From NCBI GenBank assembly GCA_964619265.1, contig CAZUCE010000015.1:42724-106723 (forward strand): a DNA stretch of 64,000 nt, read 5' to 3'. The notes under the pieces were generated by a model that was given only the letters and a program-made list of their open reading frames with translations, was not told where the DNA came from and made no database searches. This stretch comes from CAZUCE01 sp964619265. GTDB taxonomy: Bacteria; Planctomycetota; UBA1135; GCA-002686595. The position numbers and the translations under genes were made by a program. This document shows, in pieces, positions 54,188 to 63,230 of the stretch (the stretch's first letter is position 1; the number at the start of each line of letters is the position of its first letter).

Positions 54188-55968
54188 TGATCGACCCCAA
54201 AGAAGCCGTTCTCGACGTCGTCGAGGCAGCGCTCACCGACCTCGCCGAAGCGCCGGATCGCGAGGCGCTGCGCAAAGCGCTTTCCCGGCCGCCGGACGCA
54301 TCCAAGGGCGACGTGGCGTTCCCGGCGTTCCCGCTGGCCAAGGCGCTCAAGAAAGCCCCGCCGGCCATCGCGGCTGAACTTGCCGAGAAGATCACCGCGA
54401 ATCTGACCGAAGACAGCCTGGTCGCCAGGGTCGAAACCGCCGGCCCCTACCTGAACTTCTTCACGCACGCCGGGCGCGTGCTGGCGGGCCTGCTCAACGG
54501 CCTTGCGGATGGGGGCTTCGAGCGCTCGCTCCACGCCGAGTCGTCCCAGCGGGTGATGGTCGAGTTCAGCCAACCGAACACCCACAAGGTCCTGCACGTC
54601 GGACACCTGCGCAACATCGCCGTGGGCGACGCGCTGCAGCGCCTGCTCCGTCTCCGCGGACACCAGGTCACCTCGGCCAACTACTACGGCGATTTTGGAG
54701 TCGACGTGGCCAAGTGCCTGTGGTGGTTGCGCAATCATCCGGAAGAGACCGCGCCTGAAGCGAATCGCGGCGCTTGGCTCGGCAAGGCCTACGCATCGGC
54801 TACCGCTCACATCAAAGACCTCGAGGCGAAGGGCGACAAGCAAGCCGTCCAAAGCCTGTTTGGCGAGCTACGCACGATCCTGGAACGAATCACCGCCGGC
54901 GACGCGGAACTCCAGCCCCTGTACCACGAAACGCGCCAGTGGTGCCTCGACGAGTTCGCGGCCGTGTATCAGTGGCTGGACGTCGGGTTCGATACGGACT
55001 TCTACGAATCCGAGCTCGAAGAGCCGGGCCACGCGATCGTCGATGAGTTCCTAGAGAAGGGCGTCTTCGAGAAGAGCCAGGGAGCGATCATCTGCGACCT
55101 GGAGTCCTTCGATCTCGGGCCCGCGCTCGTGCGCAAGACCGACGGAACCAGCCTGTACATGACCTGGGACTTGGTGCTTGCGCGCCGCAAGTTCGAGGAA
55201 TTCGATATCGAACGCTCGTTGTACGTGGTCGGCTCCGAGCAGAGCTACCACTTCCGGCAGCTCTTCGCGACGCTGGAGCGCATGGGTTATGGGCGCGCCA
55301 AGGACTGCAAGCACGTCGCCTACGAGCTGGTCATGCTCCCCGAAGGCAAGATGAGCTCGCGCGCGGGCAAGGTCGTGACGTACGCCGATGTGCGCGACTC
55401 CGTTTCGACCGCGATCGAGCAAAAGATGCGCAGCGACGATCGCGACACGCGGGATGATTGGACTCCTGAACAGTGGGAGCGCACGATCCGAGCCATCGCG
55501 CGGGCCTGTCTGCGCTACGGCATGATTTCGGTCGGCAACACCACGCGCGTGGTATTCGACGCGGAGGCTTGGACTTCGCTCGAAGGCGAGAGCGGCGCCT
55601 ACTTGCTGTATGGGCTAGCGCGGGTGCGCGGCGTGTTTCGCAAGGCGGGCGAAACGAAAGACCGCGACCTCTCGAAGGCGGCCGCGGAGAGCTCGGAGTT
55701 CGGCGAGGAGCCCGAACGCGCATTGCTTTCGCACTTGCTGCGAGCCGGCGAGGTGCTGGCAACGGCCGAGCGCAACACGGATGTCTCCGGCCTGGCGACC
55801 TGGGTTTACGAAGGGGTACGAGCCTTCAGCCGCTTCTATCACGACTGCCCGATCCTTACCGCGCCCGAGCCCCTGCGCTACGCCCGCCTGGGCCTCGCAC
55901 GCGCCGCCGAACAGGTGCTCGGTCACGGCCTGCGCACGCTCGGCATCGAACCGCTCGACGAAATGTAG
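54187..55968 (+). CDS. argS: Arginyl-tRNA synthetase
   Basis: 593 residues from ATG 54187. Charges tRNA-Arg. The N-terminal Add-1 domain is VSDL-like; the class I signature is SQPNTHKVLHVGHLRNIAVG (HVGH form of HIGH), and the KMSKS loop reads EGKMSSRAGKVV. The anticodon-binding helical domain ends with the family-typical VLGHGLRTLGIEPLDEM. Usual length. It shares the TGATG stop/start junction with the ABC-F gene, so the two are translationally coupled, a plausible link between ribosome-stall relief and aminoacylation. Confidence 0.96.
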   Translation: MIDPKEAVLDVVEAALTDLAEAPDREALRKALSRPPDASKGDVAFPAFPLAKALKKAPPAIAAELAEKITANLTEDSLVARVETAGPYLNFFTHAGRVLAGLLNGLADGGFERSLHAESSQRVMVEFSQPNTHKVLHVGHLRNIAVGDALQRLLRLRGHQVTSANYYGDFGVDVAKCLWWLRNHPEETAPEANRGAWLGKAYASATAHIKDLEAKGDKQAVQSLFGELRTILERITAGDAELQPLYHETRQWCLDEFAAVYQWLDVGFDTDFYESELEEPGHAIVDEFLEKGVFEKSQGAIICDLESFDLGPALVRKTDGTSLYMTWDLVLARRKFEEFDIERSLYVVGSEQSYHFRQLFATLERMGYGRAKDCKHVAYELVMLPEGKMSSRAGKVVTYADVRDSVSTAIEQKMRSDDRDTRDDWTPEQWERTIRAIARACLRYGMISVGNTTRVVFDAEAWTSLEGESGAYLLYGLARVRGVFRKAGETKDRDLSKAAAESSEFGEEPERALLSHLLRAGEVLATAERNTDVSGLATWVYEGVRAFSRFYHDCPILTAPEPLRYARLGLARAAEQVLGHGLRTLGIEPLDEM

Positions 55969-56319
55969 CCTTCTCCAAGGAGTTTCGAGGGAGCGTTCGC
56001 GAGGTGCAGAAGGCTGCGGTGCCGGGTCCTCGCGGGTCGCAAGGCTCACCCATTCGCGAACCGGCGGAGCGCCGCCGCCACGAACGGAATCGAGACCCAG
56101 TGTGAACCCGGCCAGGGCAAGGTGGCCACGAACAGAGGGCGCGTCGCGATCCGATAGGTAGGCCTCCCTAGGGAGGGGAAGCTGTGAGCGCCAAGCTACA
56201 AAGCACAAGGAAGGGGGCCGCAGCCCTGGAGAGTCCCTTGAATATCGGAGGCTTCCCTGCGCAGAGCTGTTCGGACCCTCCCCGCCCGCCACCTCGGCCT
56301 CCTGCATCCTTGGCCCGCT
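55969..56319. other. Intergenic region, no gene seen
   Basis: 351 bp after argS. The only structure noted is a perfect 14-bp palindrome cctccctagggagg (about 56163-56176). Open frames are not protein-like. It may hold the promoter of the small membrane protein and apt genes. Confidence 0.45.
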
Positions 56320-56538
56320 ATGGAACCTTCCCCTGATCTCGACCGACGCCTGGCCGCCATCGAGAAGAAGCTCGAAATGACTGTCCTGGACCACAGCGAC
56401 ACCGGCATCGGCTGCCTGGGCCTCATCCTGTTTGGCCTCGTGATCAGCATGCTCCTCAACCTCCACGACAAGCTCGACGCCCTCCTGGAGGCCCAGGGCA
56501 TCTCCATGGACCCGCCCGCAGAGGAATCGAGCTGGTAG
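56320..56538 (+). CDS. Small single-pass membrane protein, unknown
   Basis: 72 residues. A short charged helix (DLDRRLAAIEKKLEMTV) precedes one membrane segment (GCLGLILFGLVISMLLNL) and a second charged helix (HDKLDALLEAQG) with an acidic tail. It has no recognised family. The charged helix, membrane helix, charged helix plan is typical of small accessory membrane proteins. It is 70 bp upstream of apt on the same strand. Coding is supported by codon use and a clean frame, but only moderately because it is short. Confidence 0.65.
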   Translation: MEPSPDLDRRLAAIEKKLEMTVLDHSDTGIGCLGLILFGLVISMLLNLHDKLDALLEAQGISMDPPAEESSW

Positions 56539-56608
56539 GCTTCGGGACGTATCCCCCGACTGCCCCCAGGGCCACTCCGCCCCACTGAGGGCCCTTCCAG
56601 CCCCCCCC

Positions 56609-57121
56609 ATGGCCGATCTCAACCAGTTCCTCCGCGACGTCCCTGATTTCCCCAAGCCGGGCATCCTGTTCAAGGACATCACCCCGTTGCTGCAAAGCCC
56701 CGAGGGCCTGGCAGCCTCCATCCAAGGCCTCGCGGACGCGGTCGACCCCTCCACCTACGACCTGGTGTGCGGCATCGAATCCCGCGGCTTCATCTTCGGG
56801 ACGGCCCTCGCCAACCAGTTAGGCAAGGGGTTCATTCCGATCCGCAAGCCCGGAAAACTGCCCTGGAAGACCGCATCGGAGTCCTACGAGCTTGAGTACG
56901 GGTCGGACACGATCGAAATTCACCTGGACGCCTGCGAAGGCAAGCGCGTCCTGATGGTGGACGACCTGCTGGCCACCGGCGGCACGATGGAAGCCGCCCT
57001 CAAGCTGGTCAACAAGGTCGGCGGCATCCCCGTGGCCTGCGCGTTCGTCATCGAGTTGGGCTTCCTGCCTGGCCGCGATCGCCTCGGCTCGGTCCCCTGC
57101 CACGCGCTGGTCAAGGTCTGA
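56609..57121 (+). CDS. apt: Adenine phosphoribosyltransferase
   Basis: 170 residues, the usual length. Salvages adenine to AMP with PRPP. Motifs: PDFPKPGILFKDITPLLQ at the N-terminus, GIESRGFIFGTALANQLG, FIPIRKPGKLPW, EIHLDACEGKRVLMVDD with the PRPP loop MVDDLLATGGTMEAA. All catalytic parts are present. It follows the small membrane protein gene by 70 bp. Confidence 0.96.
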   Translation: MADLNQFLRDVPDFPKPGILFKDITPLLQSPEGLAASIQGLADAVDPSTYDLVCGIESRGFIFGTALANQLGKGFIPIRKPGKLPWKTASESYELEYGSDTIEIHLDACEGKRVLMVDDLLATGGTMEAALKLVNKVGGIPVACAFVIELGFLPGRDRLGSVPCHALVKV

Positions 57122-57357
57122 GTCAGGCCTCTCCCGGTTCTGGTCACGCTTGGGGCCGTCCGGGAGCCTCTGCGCCCGGCGAAGCCCGGCCGGGTGCCAT
57201 TCGTGCCATCGGAGCAGATAAGGGCGAAGGTTTTTCCGGGCGGATTCCGATCCTGGTAGCCCGGCCTTCCGCGCCGGCGTTTCGCACTCAGGGCCTCCGT
57301 GTCGTTCCCCGCCTTCTGGGAACTGCGCGTGCAGCTCGTCACGACCAGGACCCCCCG

Positions 57358-58758
57358 ATGGCCGCCAAGCAACGTCCCACCACGCGCAAGAAGACCGCGA
57401 CGAAGTCCGCGGCTAGCGCGACCAAAACCAAAAAGGCCAGCAGCACGAGGCGCGCCGGAGCCTCCAAGACTGCGGCCAAGAAGCCGGCCGCCAAAAAGCC
57501 GGCCACAAGGAAGCCGAGCGCGAAGAAAGCGACCAAGAAGCCGGCGTCCAAGGCGAGCAAGAAGGCCGCCACGAGGAAGAGCCCTGCGACGAAGGGCGCC
57601 TCGAAGAAGGCAGCAAAGAAGACCGCTAGCCGCAAGACCACTTCGAAGAAGGCCGCCCCCAAGAAGGCCGCTTCGAAAAAGACCTCCACCCCGCGCACTG
57701 CTGTCGATCGCGTCGAGTCGATTCGTCCGACCCGCGCAAAAACCAAAACGACCCAAAGCGGTCGAACGACAAAGGCGAAATCCCCTATGTCTCAAATCGA
57801 GACCCCCGAGGCCCACGCAGCTGTAGGAAGCTCGGCTATCACACGAGCGCGCGGTCAGGCCAAGGAGGCTCCCAAGCCCACCGAAGCGAGCGAAGCACCG
57901 GAGAGCAACGAGCCCACCACCGAAGAACTGTGGGTTCGCTACCGCGCTGAAGTCGATCGCCTCGCTGCCGCTGGACTCGACGATCAACCGGAGCTGCCCT
58001 CGGGTCGTCCCGCCGCGGCCCGCAACAAGCTTGGCTCCCCAGAGCTTGAAGAAATCCGCAACGGACTGATCGAGCGCTATCACCCGCTGGTGCGCTACAT
58101 CGCCGAGCGCCTGCTCCAGACGCTTCCGAAATCGATCGAGCTCGACGACCTGATCTCGGCCGGCCTGTTCGGCTTGATGGACGCGATCCGCGGCTTCGAC
58201 CCCGATCGAGGCATCAAATTCAAGACCTACTGCTCGACGCGCATCCGCGGGTCGATCCTGGATCAGTTGCGCTCCCAGGACTGGGTGCCGCGCCTAGTCC
58301 GTCTGAAGGCCGGGCGCATCGAGAAAGCACTCCAACAACTCACCGGTGAGTTCGGTCGTGAGCCCACTCACGCTGAATTGGCAAAGGTGCTCGAAATGGA
58401 GCACACCGAGCTGACGCTTGAGATGCGCGACAGCCAGGCCAAGACCATGTTCTCGCTCTCGGAGAAGTGGGACGACGAGGACGATGGATCCATCGAGAAG
58501 GTCGAGATCCTCGAGGACCACGACGCGATTGACCCGGTCCAGGAGCTGAATCGCCGGGACCTGATGCGCTTCATCACCCGCGCACTCACCCACAAGGAGC
58601 GCTTCATCATCGAGCAGTACTACCAGTACGGCCACACGATGCGCGAAATCGGAGAGATGCTGACGCTCACCGAAAGCCGCGTCTGCCAGATCCACTCGAA
58701 CGTGATGAACCGCCTGAAGGATCTGCTCGACCAGCGGACCGACACGCTGACTCAGTAA
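57358..58758 (+). CDS. FliA/WhiG-type sigma factor with a histone-H1-like lysine-rich N-terminal extension
   Basis: 466 residues. Residues 1-143 are low-complexity and very basic (37 Lys; 33 of them in the first 109), with AKKPAAKKPA-, SKKAAKKTA- and PKKAASKK-type repeats as in histone H1 tails. An internal ATG at 57787 (MSQIETPEA) could start a shorter form. The sigma part has region 2 (LISAGLFGLMDAIRGFDPD, KFKTYCSTRIRGSILDQLR), region 3 (LTGEFGREPTHAELAKVLEM) and region 4 (HTMREIGEMLTLTESRVCQIH), matching FliA/WhiG (sigma-28). An acidic DDEDDGSIEKVEI segment lies between regions 3 and 4. It stands alone 236 bp after apt, and converges on the SGNH hydrolase gene. Confidence 0.9.
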   Translation: MAAKQRPTTRKKTATKSAASATKTKKASSTRRAGASKTAAKKPAAKKPATRKPSAKKATKKPASKASKKAATRKSPATKGASKKAAKKTASRKTTSKKAAPKKAASKKTSTPRTAVDRVESIRPTRAKTKTTQSGRTTKAKSPMSQIETPEAHAAVGSSAITRARGQAKEAPKPTEASEAPESNEPTTEELWVRYRAEVDRLAAAGLDDQPELPSGRPAAARNKLGSPELEEIRNGLIERYHPLVRYIAERLLQTLPKSIELDDLISAGLFGLMDAIRGFDPDRGIKFKTYCSTRIRGSILDQLRSQDWVPRLVRLKAGRIEKALQQLTGEFGREPTHAELAKVLEMEHTELTLEMRDSQAKTMFSLSEKWDDEDDGSIEKVEILEDHDAIDPVQELNRRDLMRFITRALTHKERFIIEQYYQYGHTMREIGEMLTLTESRVCQIHSNVMNRLKDLLDQRTDTLTQ

Positions 58759-58765
58759 AGAGGAA

Positions 58766-59797
58766 CTACTCCGGACGAAGCCAGTCCGCGATGGCGCCGG
58801 CCAGCAGCCGGTTGCCATCCCCATTGAAGTGGCCGTCGAAGGGCAGAATCGGCGCACTGCCGTGCTCGGCCATCCAAGCGGCCATCGTCGGGCGCAAGTC
58901 CAGGAACGGGAGGCCACGTTCTTCGAACAGTTGAGCGCCTCGGCTTGAGAGGTCGGTGCTCACCGCACCGCCCATGATTCCGCCCGGATCGGGCATCAGC
59001 ACCACGCGAAGCTCGGCGCCCTGTTCGCTGCACAGGGCTTGAAAGCGCTCGAGATAGCGATCCAAACGCTCGATGCCAGCCGCGCGGTAAGCCTCACTCC
59101 ATTGCTCCCACGGGCCCATGCGAAATTGCTCGTGCAGGTGATTCAAGAGTGCGGAACGGCGCAAAAGCTGCCGAAGGTGCCACGAGATTCGCAGGCGCGT
59201 CGACCACGGACTCCCCAGGTCAAACACGATCGGTCCACTGGCTTCCAACTTGGCATGGGTGCGCTCGATGTCCCGCTCGTCGACGTCGTTCCAGTACCAG
59301 CAAAGCAGTACAACGTCGGCTGCGATGCGTTCGCCGAGTTCTTCGAGCATGCCGAGCTCTTGATGGGTCGCATAGGCCCGCAGACCTCCGTTGATCACAA
59401 CCGGCCTGGACTCGGGAGGCAACGCCTCCTCGAGCGCTGCGGGCAGCGTGTCGTCCTCCCCCACGCCTTGGCCGTAGATCAGGCTATCCCCTAGGCACAG
59501 AACGCGCAGTTCGCCCGGGCGCTTCGGCGCGAGGTCGTCGCCGCGCAAGCCGATCGAGTTGATCCGCACGCGCTCCAGATAGGTGTAGTGATCCAAATCG
59601 GGGACCATCTCCCAGCCGCGCCAGGCGTTGGCCTGTACTTCGAGCAGCGGGACACGCTCGGGCAGCGGCGTGCCGTAGCGTCCCCGGGCCCACAGTTCGC
59701 AGGCGCCGAAACCAAGTCCCCCGCCGGCCGCAGCCAGCAGAAACCTGGTGGCCAGGGCGCGCACTCGGCGCGGTCGTTGTTTGGGGGATCCAGTCAC
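58766..59797 (-). CDS. SGNH/GDSL-family hydrolase, membrane-anchored
   Basis: 343 residues from GTG 59797, which lies 13 bp after the stop of the FAD gene; the frame is open to 60073 but that part lies inside the FAD gene. The N-terminus (RALATRFLLAAAGGGLGFGA) is a signal anchor. SGNH blocks: VLCLGDSLIYGQGV (Ser), VVINGGLRAYATHQ (Gly), VVLLCWYWNDVDE (Asn) and LPFDGHFNGDGNRLLA (Asp-His). Such enzymes are esterases or O-acetyl hydrolases on polysaccharide; the substrate is unknown. It is the last gene of a three-gene operon. Confidence 0.87.
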   Translation of the reverse strand: MTGSPKQRPRRVRALATRFLLAAAGGGLGFGACELWARGRYGTPLPERVPLLEVQANAWRGWEMVPDLDHYTYLERVRINSIGLRGDDLAPKRPGELRVLCLGDSLIYGQGVGEDDTLPAALEEALPPESRPVVINGGLRAYATHQELGMLEELGERIAADVVLLCWYWNDVDERDIERTHAKLEASGPIVFDLGSPWSTRLRISWHLRQLLRRSALLNHLHEQFRMGPWEQWSEAYRAAGIERLDRYLERFQALCSEQGAELRVVLMPDPGGIMGGAVSTDLSSRGAQLFEERGLPFLDLRPTMAAWMAEHGSAPILPFDGHFNGDGNRLLAGAIADWLRPE

Positions 59798-59810
59798 GGG
59801 GAGGAACAGC

Positions 59811-61496
59811 TTAGAGCGCGCGCCCCGAGTCGGGCACCAGCCGCTCGACCACGCGCTCCGCAACGCGACGACCGTCGAGGGCAGCCGAGACAATCCCGCC
59901 CGCATAGCCGGCCCCTTCGCCGCTTGGATACAGGCCTGTGAGCTCGCCACCGTCCGCCGAGAGCGCCACCAGGCTGACCCGATCGCGAGCGAGACGAACC
60001 GGTGAACTGGTCCGGCTCTCGGGCGCGAGCAGCAGACCCAGCTCGGAGGCGTAGCCCGGTAGGCGCAGATCAAAAGCCGCCAATCCCTCGCGCAGACGAT
60101 CGGCCAGGCCGCTCGGCAAGACTTCGGTCAGATCGCAGCCAGTCGCGCCGGGCCGGTAGCTCGTGGCCCCCGGCGTCTTCGTTGCGCGGCCGCTCATGAA
60201 GTCATCCGCACGCTGGCCCGGCACTCGTCCGCGCCCGCCGCCCACTTCCCGGCAGCGACGCTCCATCGCCTCCTGAATCCGGACTCCGAAGAGCGGATCG
60301 TCTTCCGGCTTCGCCGGACAGGCGCCGAGCAGGGCTTCCAGTCCAAGCTCCGCCGCCCGCGGCCCACACCAGTCCTCCGGCTCGAGCTGCACGACGACGC
60401 CGGAATTCGCGAAGGGCGAATCGCGCCGCGACAGGCTCATCCCGTTCACCACGACGCGGTCTCCCGAGGTGCTGGCCGGCACGATCCAGCCGCCTGGACA
60501 CATGCAGAAGCTGTAGACCCCACGCCCGTCCACCTGTTCGACCAACTCATAAAAACCCGCTGGAAGGTCGTGTTCGGCGCGCAAGCCGCCGTACTGCTGT
60601 TCGTCTACAAATCCCTGCGGATGCTCCGCGCGCACACCGAGCGCAAAGCCCTTCGGCTCGAGCCGGGCACCCGCTCGAGCTGCGAGCTCGAGCGCGTCCG
60701 GCGCGGAATGGCCCGTCGCCAGGACTACGGCGTCAGCGGCCAGCAGCGCGACCGCAGCCGGCTTGCTTTTCAAGTCGCGCCACTTCACACCCGTCACTCG
60801 GCCGTGTTCGGCCACCAGGTCTTCCACGCGCGCGTGAAATTTCACCACGCCCCCCGCGCGAATCAGCGTTTCGCGCAGGTTCTGAACCACCTGGGGCAGC
60901 TTGTTCGAACCCACGTGGGGGCGCCAGCTCGACAGGATCTCCGGCTTCGCTCCGTGGGCCACCAGTGTCTCGAGCACCGAACGAATCGCGCGCTTCGATC
61001 CGGACCGGGCGTAGAGCTTGCCGTCCGAATAGGTGCCTGCACCGCCTTCGCCAAAGCAGTAGTTGCTCTCTTCCGGATTGTCCTCGCCGCGGTTGAGTTG
61101 CGCCAAAGGCCGGCGGCGTTCACGCACGTCGCCGCCCCGCTCGAGCAGCGTGACCCGCACGCCCCGGCTGAGCAGATCGAGTGCCGCGAACATCCCAGCC
61201 GGGCCGCACCCCACCACCACCGCATGCGGCGCGGAGTCTGAAACGCGCTCCAACTCCGGAGCCTCCCGGCGCGGGCCCTCCGGCAGGGTCTCTCCGCGCA
61301 GGAAAACGCTCAGCCGGATGCGCCAATCCCGCTGGCGACGCCGGGCGTCGAACGACACCTTGTCCACGCGCGCCAGGGCCACGCGCTCGCGCGAGATTTT
61401 CAGCTGGTCAGCCGCCAGGGAAGCGAGCAGCTCGCCATCGCGTTCTTGGCTAGGCTCGGCACGCGGCGGCAGACGGAGAACAACTTCGCGGGGCAT
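59811..61496 (-). CDS. FAD-dependent oxidoreductase of the COG2509 type
   Basis: 561 residues. An N-terminal domain of about 90 residues (REVVLRLPPRAEP, VALARVDKVSFDARRR) precedes the dinucleotide fold VVVGCGPAGMFAALDLLSRG. Conserved blocks are NYCFGEGGAGTYSDGKLYA, RPHVGSNKLPQVVQNLR, VVLATGHSAPDALEL and GLYPSGEGAGYAGGIVSAA, the last closing the FAD site. These match the uncharacterised FAD-dependent dehydrogenase family COG2509 found widely in bacteria. The reaction is not known. It is the middle gene of the operon: 11 bp after the ABC-F gene and 13 bp before the SGNH gene. Confidence 0.9.
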   Translation of the reverse strand: MPREVVLRLPPRAEPSQERDGELLASLAADQLKISRERVALARVDKVSFDARRRQRDWRIRLSVFLRGETLPEGPRREAPELERVSDSAPHAVVVGCGPAGMFAALDLLSRGVRVTLLERGGDVRERRRPLAQLNRGEDNPEESNYCFGEGGAGTYSDGKLYARSGSKRAIRSVLETLVAHGAKPEILSSWRPHVGSNKLPQVVQNLRETLIRAGGVVKFHARVEDLVAEHGRVTGVKWRDLKSKPAAVALLAADAVVLATGHSAPDALELAARAGARLEPKGFALGVRAEHPQGFVDEQQYGGLRAEHDLPAGFYELVEQVDGRGVYSFCMCPGGWIVPASTSGDRVVVNGMSLSRRDSPFANSGVVVQLEPEDWCGPRAAELGLEALLGACPAKPEDDPLFGVRIQEAMERRCREVGGGRGRVPGQRADDFMSGRATKTPGATSYRPGATGCDLTEVLPSGLADRLREGLAAFDLRLPGYASELGLLLAPESRTSSPVRLARDRVSLVALSADGGELTGLYPSGEGAGYAGGIVSAALDGRRVAERVVERLVPDSGRAL

Positions 61497-61507
61497 CTCG
61501 ATCGGAA

Positions 61508-63148
61508 TCAGGCGTGGACGCCGGGCGCTTCGTGACCGGTGCGTTCGACCCAGTCCTCGTAGGAGCCGCCGAAAGCCATCGGCTTGGTCGCCTGGCCTTC
61601 ACCGCCGGCGGACAGATCGAGCACCCGATTCGCCATGCCGCGCAGGAAAGTTCGGTCGTGGGAGACGAACAGCATCGTGCCGCCGAATCCGCTAAGCGTT
61701 TCGATCAGCATTTGCTTTGTGATCAGATCCAGGTGGTTGGTCGGCTCGTCGAGGACTAGGAAGTTCGGCGGATCGAACAGCATCTGAGCCAGCACGAGCC
61801 GCGACCGCTCGCCGCCGGAGAGCACCCGGATGGGCTTTTCGATCTCGTCGCCCGGGAAATCAAAGCAGCCGAGCAGGCTGCGCTTGGAGGCGATGGTGGC
61901 CACGGGAAACGCGCTGTCGATTTGCTCGTAAACCGTGAGGTCTGGATCGAGGATATCGAGCGCCGACTGGGAGAAGTAGCCAAGTTTCAGGCTCGCCCCA
62001 AGCTTCACGTTGCCGGAATCCGCTTCGATCTGTCCGGCAACCAACTTGAGCAAGGTTGACTTGCCAGCGCCGTTGACGCCCATCACACACCAACGCTCGC
62101 CGCGCTTGATCTCGAAGTCCAGCCCACTGTAGATCGCTCGATCCCCGTAGCTCTTGGTAACGCCCTTTAGCGTCGCCACATCGTTGCCCGAACGCGGCGG
62201 CTCGCGGAACTCGAACGGCACCAGGATCCGCTTTTTGGGCGGCTCGAGCTTCTCGATCTTGTCGAGCTTCTTGACCCGGCTTTGAACCTGCGAGGCCTTG
62301 GCCGCGTTCTTCTCGAAGCGCTCGATGAAGCGCTCTTCTTTGCGCAGCATGGCTTGCTGGCGGGCGAACGCCGCCGCGTTGCGCGCAGCCCGGCTTTCAC
62401 GCTCGCGCTCATAGGCCGCGTAGTTGCCGGTGTGGCTGACCAACTTGCCCTCGTCGATCTCCACGATGCGCGAAACGATGCGATCGAGAAAATCGCGGTC
62501 GTGAGAGGTCATCAAGATCGCCGCCGAGCTTGATTTGAGAAATTGCTCGAGCCACAGGATCGACTCGATATCCAAGTGGTTCGTCGGCTCGTCCAAGAGC
62601 AGTACATCTGGATCGCCGATCAGGACCTGGGCCATGGCCGCCCGCATCCGCCACCCGCCGGACAACGCCGACAGCGGCCCGTCCACACTCGCATCCTCAA
62701 ATCCAAGCCCGTTCAGCACCTCCCTTGCACGCGGCTCCAGCTCATAGCCACCGGTCTGCTGGTACTCGCCCTGCACCTCGCCGAAGCGCTCGAGGATCGC
62801 GTCCATCTCGCCCAGGCGATCTGGGTCCGACATGGCGGCCTCCAACCCGGCGAGCTCGTGATGCAGTTCCCCAACCCGCCCAGCTCCGGCCATCGCGACC
62901 TCCAGCACGCTCAGCTCGCTTGAATCGCCCGCGTCCTGGCGGAAGTAGCCGATTCGAAGGCGCTTGGGTACCGAGACTTCGCCGGCGTCCGGCTCCTCTT
63001 CGCCGACCATGAGGCGGAAAACCGTCGACTTGCCGGCTCCGTTGGGCCCGACCAACCCGACCTTCTCGCCCGGGTCGAGCTGAAGCGACGCCCCATCCAA
63101 GAGCGACTGACGGCCAAAATATTTGTGGAGCCCGGTGAGCGCGATCAT
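61508..63148 (-). CDS. ABC-F family ATPase (second paralogue)
   Basis: 546 residues from ATG 63148; a GTG at 63157 is a possible alternative. Walker A GPNGAGKST and GVNGAGKST, signature motifs LSGGWRMRAAMAQVL and LSGGERSRLVLAQML, Walker B LLLDEPTNHLD and LVLDEPTNHLD. The interdomain P-site tRNA-interaction linker (KNAAKASQVQSRVKKLDKIE) is short, and there is no long C-terminal coiled coil, unlike the ABC-F at 52226. It belongs to the YdiF/EttA-like group that acts at the ribosome. It is the first gene of a three-gene operon, divergent from birA across 82 bp. Confidence 0.92.
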   Translation of the reverse strand: MIALTGLHKYFGRQSLLDGASLQLDPGEKVGLVGPNGAGKSTVFRLMVGEEEPDAGEVSVPKRLRIGYFRQDAGDSSELSVLEVAMAGAGRVGELHHELAGLEAAMSDPDRLGEMDAILERFGEVQGEYQQTGGYELEPRAREVLNGLGFEDASVDGPLSALSGGWRMRAAMAQVLIGDPDVLLLDEPTNHLDIESILWLEQFLKSSSAAILMTSHDRDFLDRIVSRIVEIDEGKLVSHTGNYAAYERERESRAARNAAAFARQQAMLRKEERFIERFEKNAAKASQVQSRVKKLDKIEKLEPPKKRILVPFEFREPPRSGNDVATLKGVTKSYGDRAIYSGLDFEIKRGERWCVMGVNGAGKSTLLKLVAGQIEADSGNVKLGASLKLGYFSQSALDILDPDLTVYEQIDSAFPVATIASKRSLLGCFDFPGDEIEKPIRVLSGGERSRLVLAQMLFDPPNFLVLDEPTNHLDLITKQMLIETLSGFGGTMLFVSHDRTFLRGMANRVLDLSAGGEGQATKPMAFGGSYEDWVERTGHEAPGVHA

Positions 63149-63230
63149 GAGGCGCACACGTTACGGCCTGTGGGACCGAAGCGCCTCCCCCCGGTGGACC
63201 CTAGAGTGGCGAGTTCAGAATAGAGGCCCC

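Noticed and set aside
57358..57790. Reading the lysine-rich stretch as a separate histone-H1-like gene
   Set aside because: There is no stop codon before the sigma domain; the frame is continuous, so a fusion or an alternative internal start fits better.
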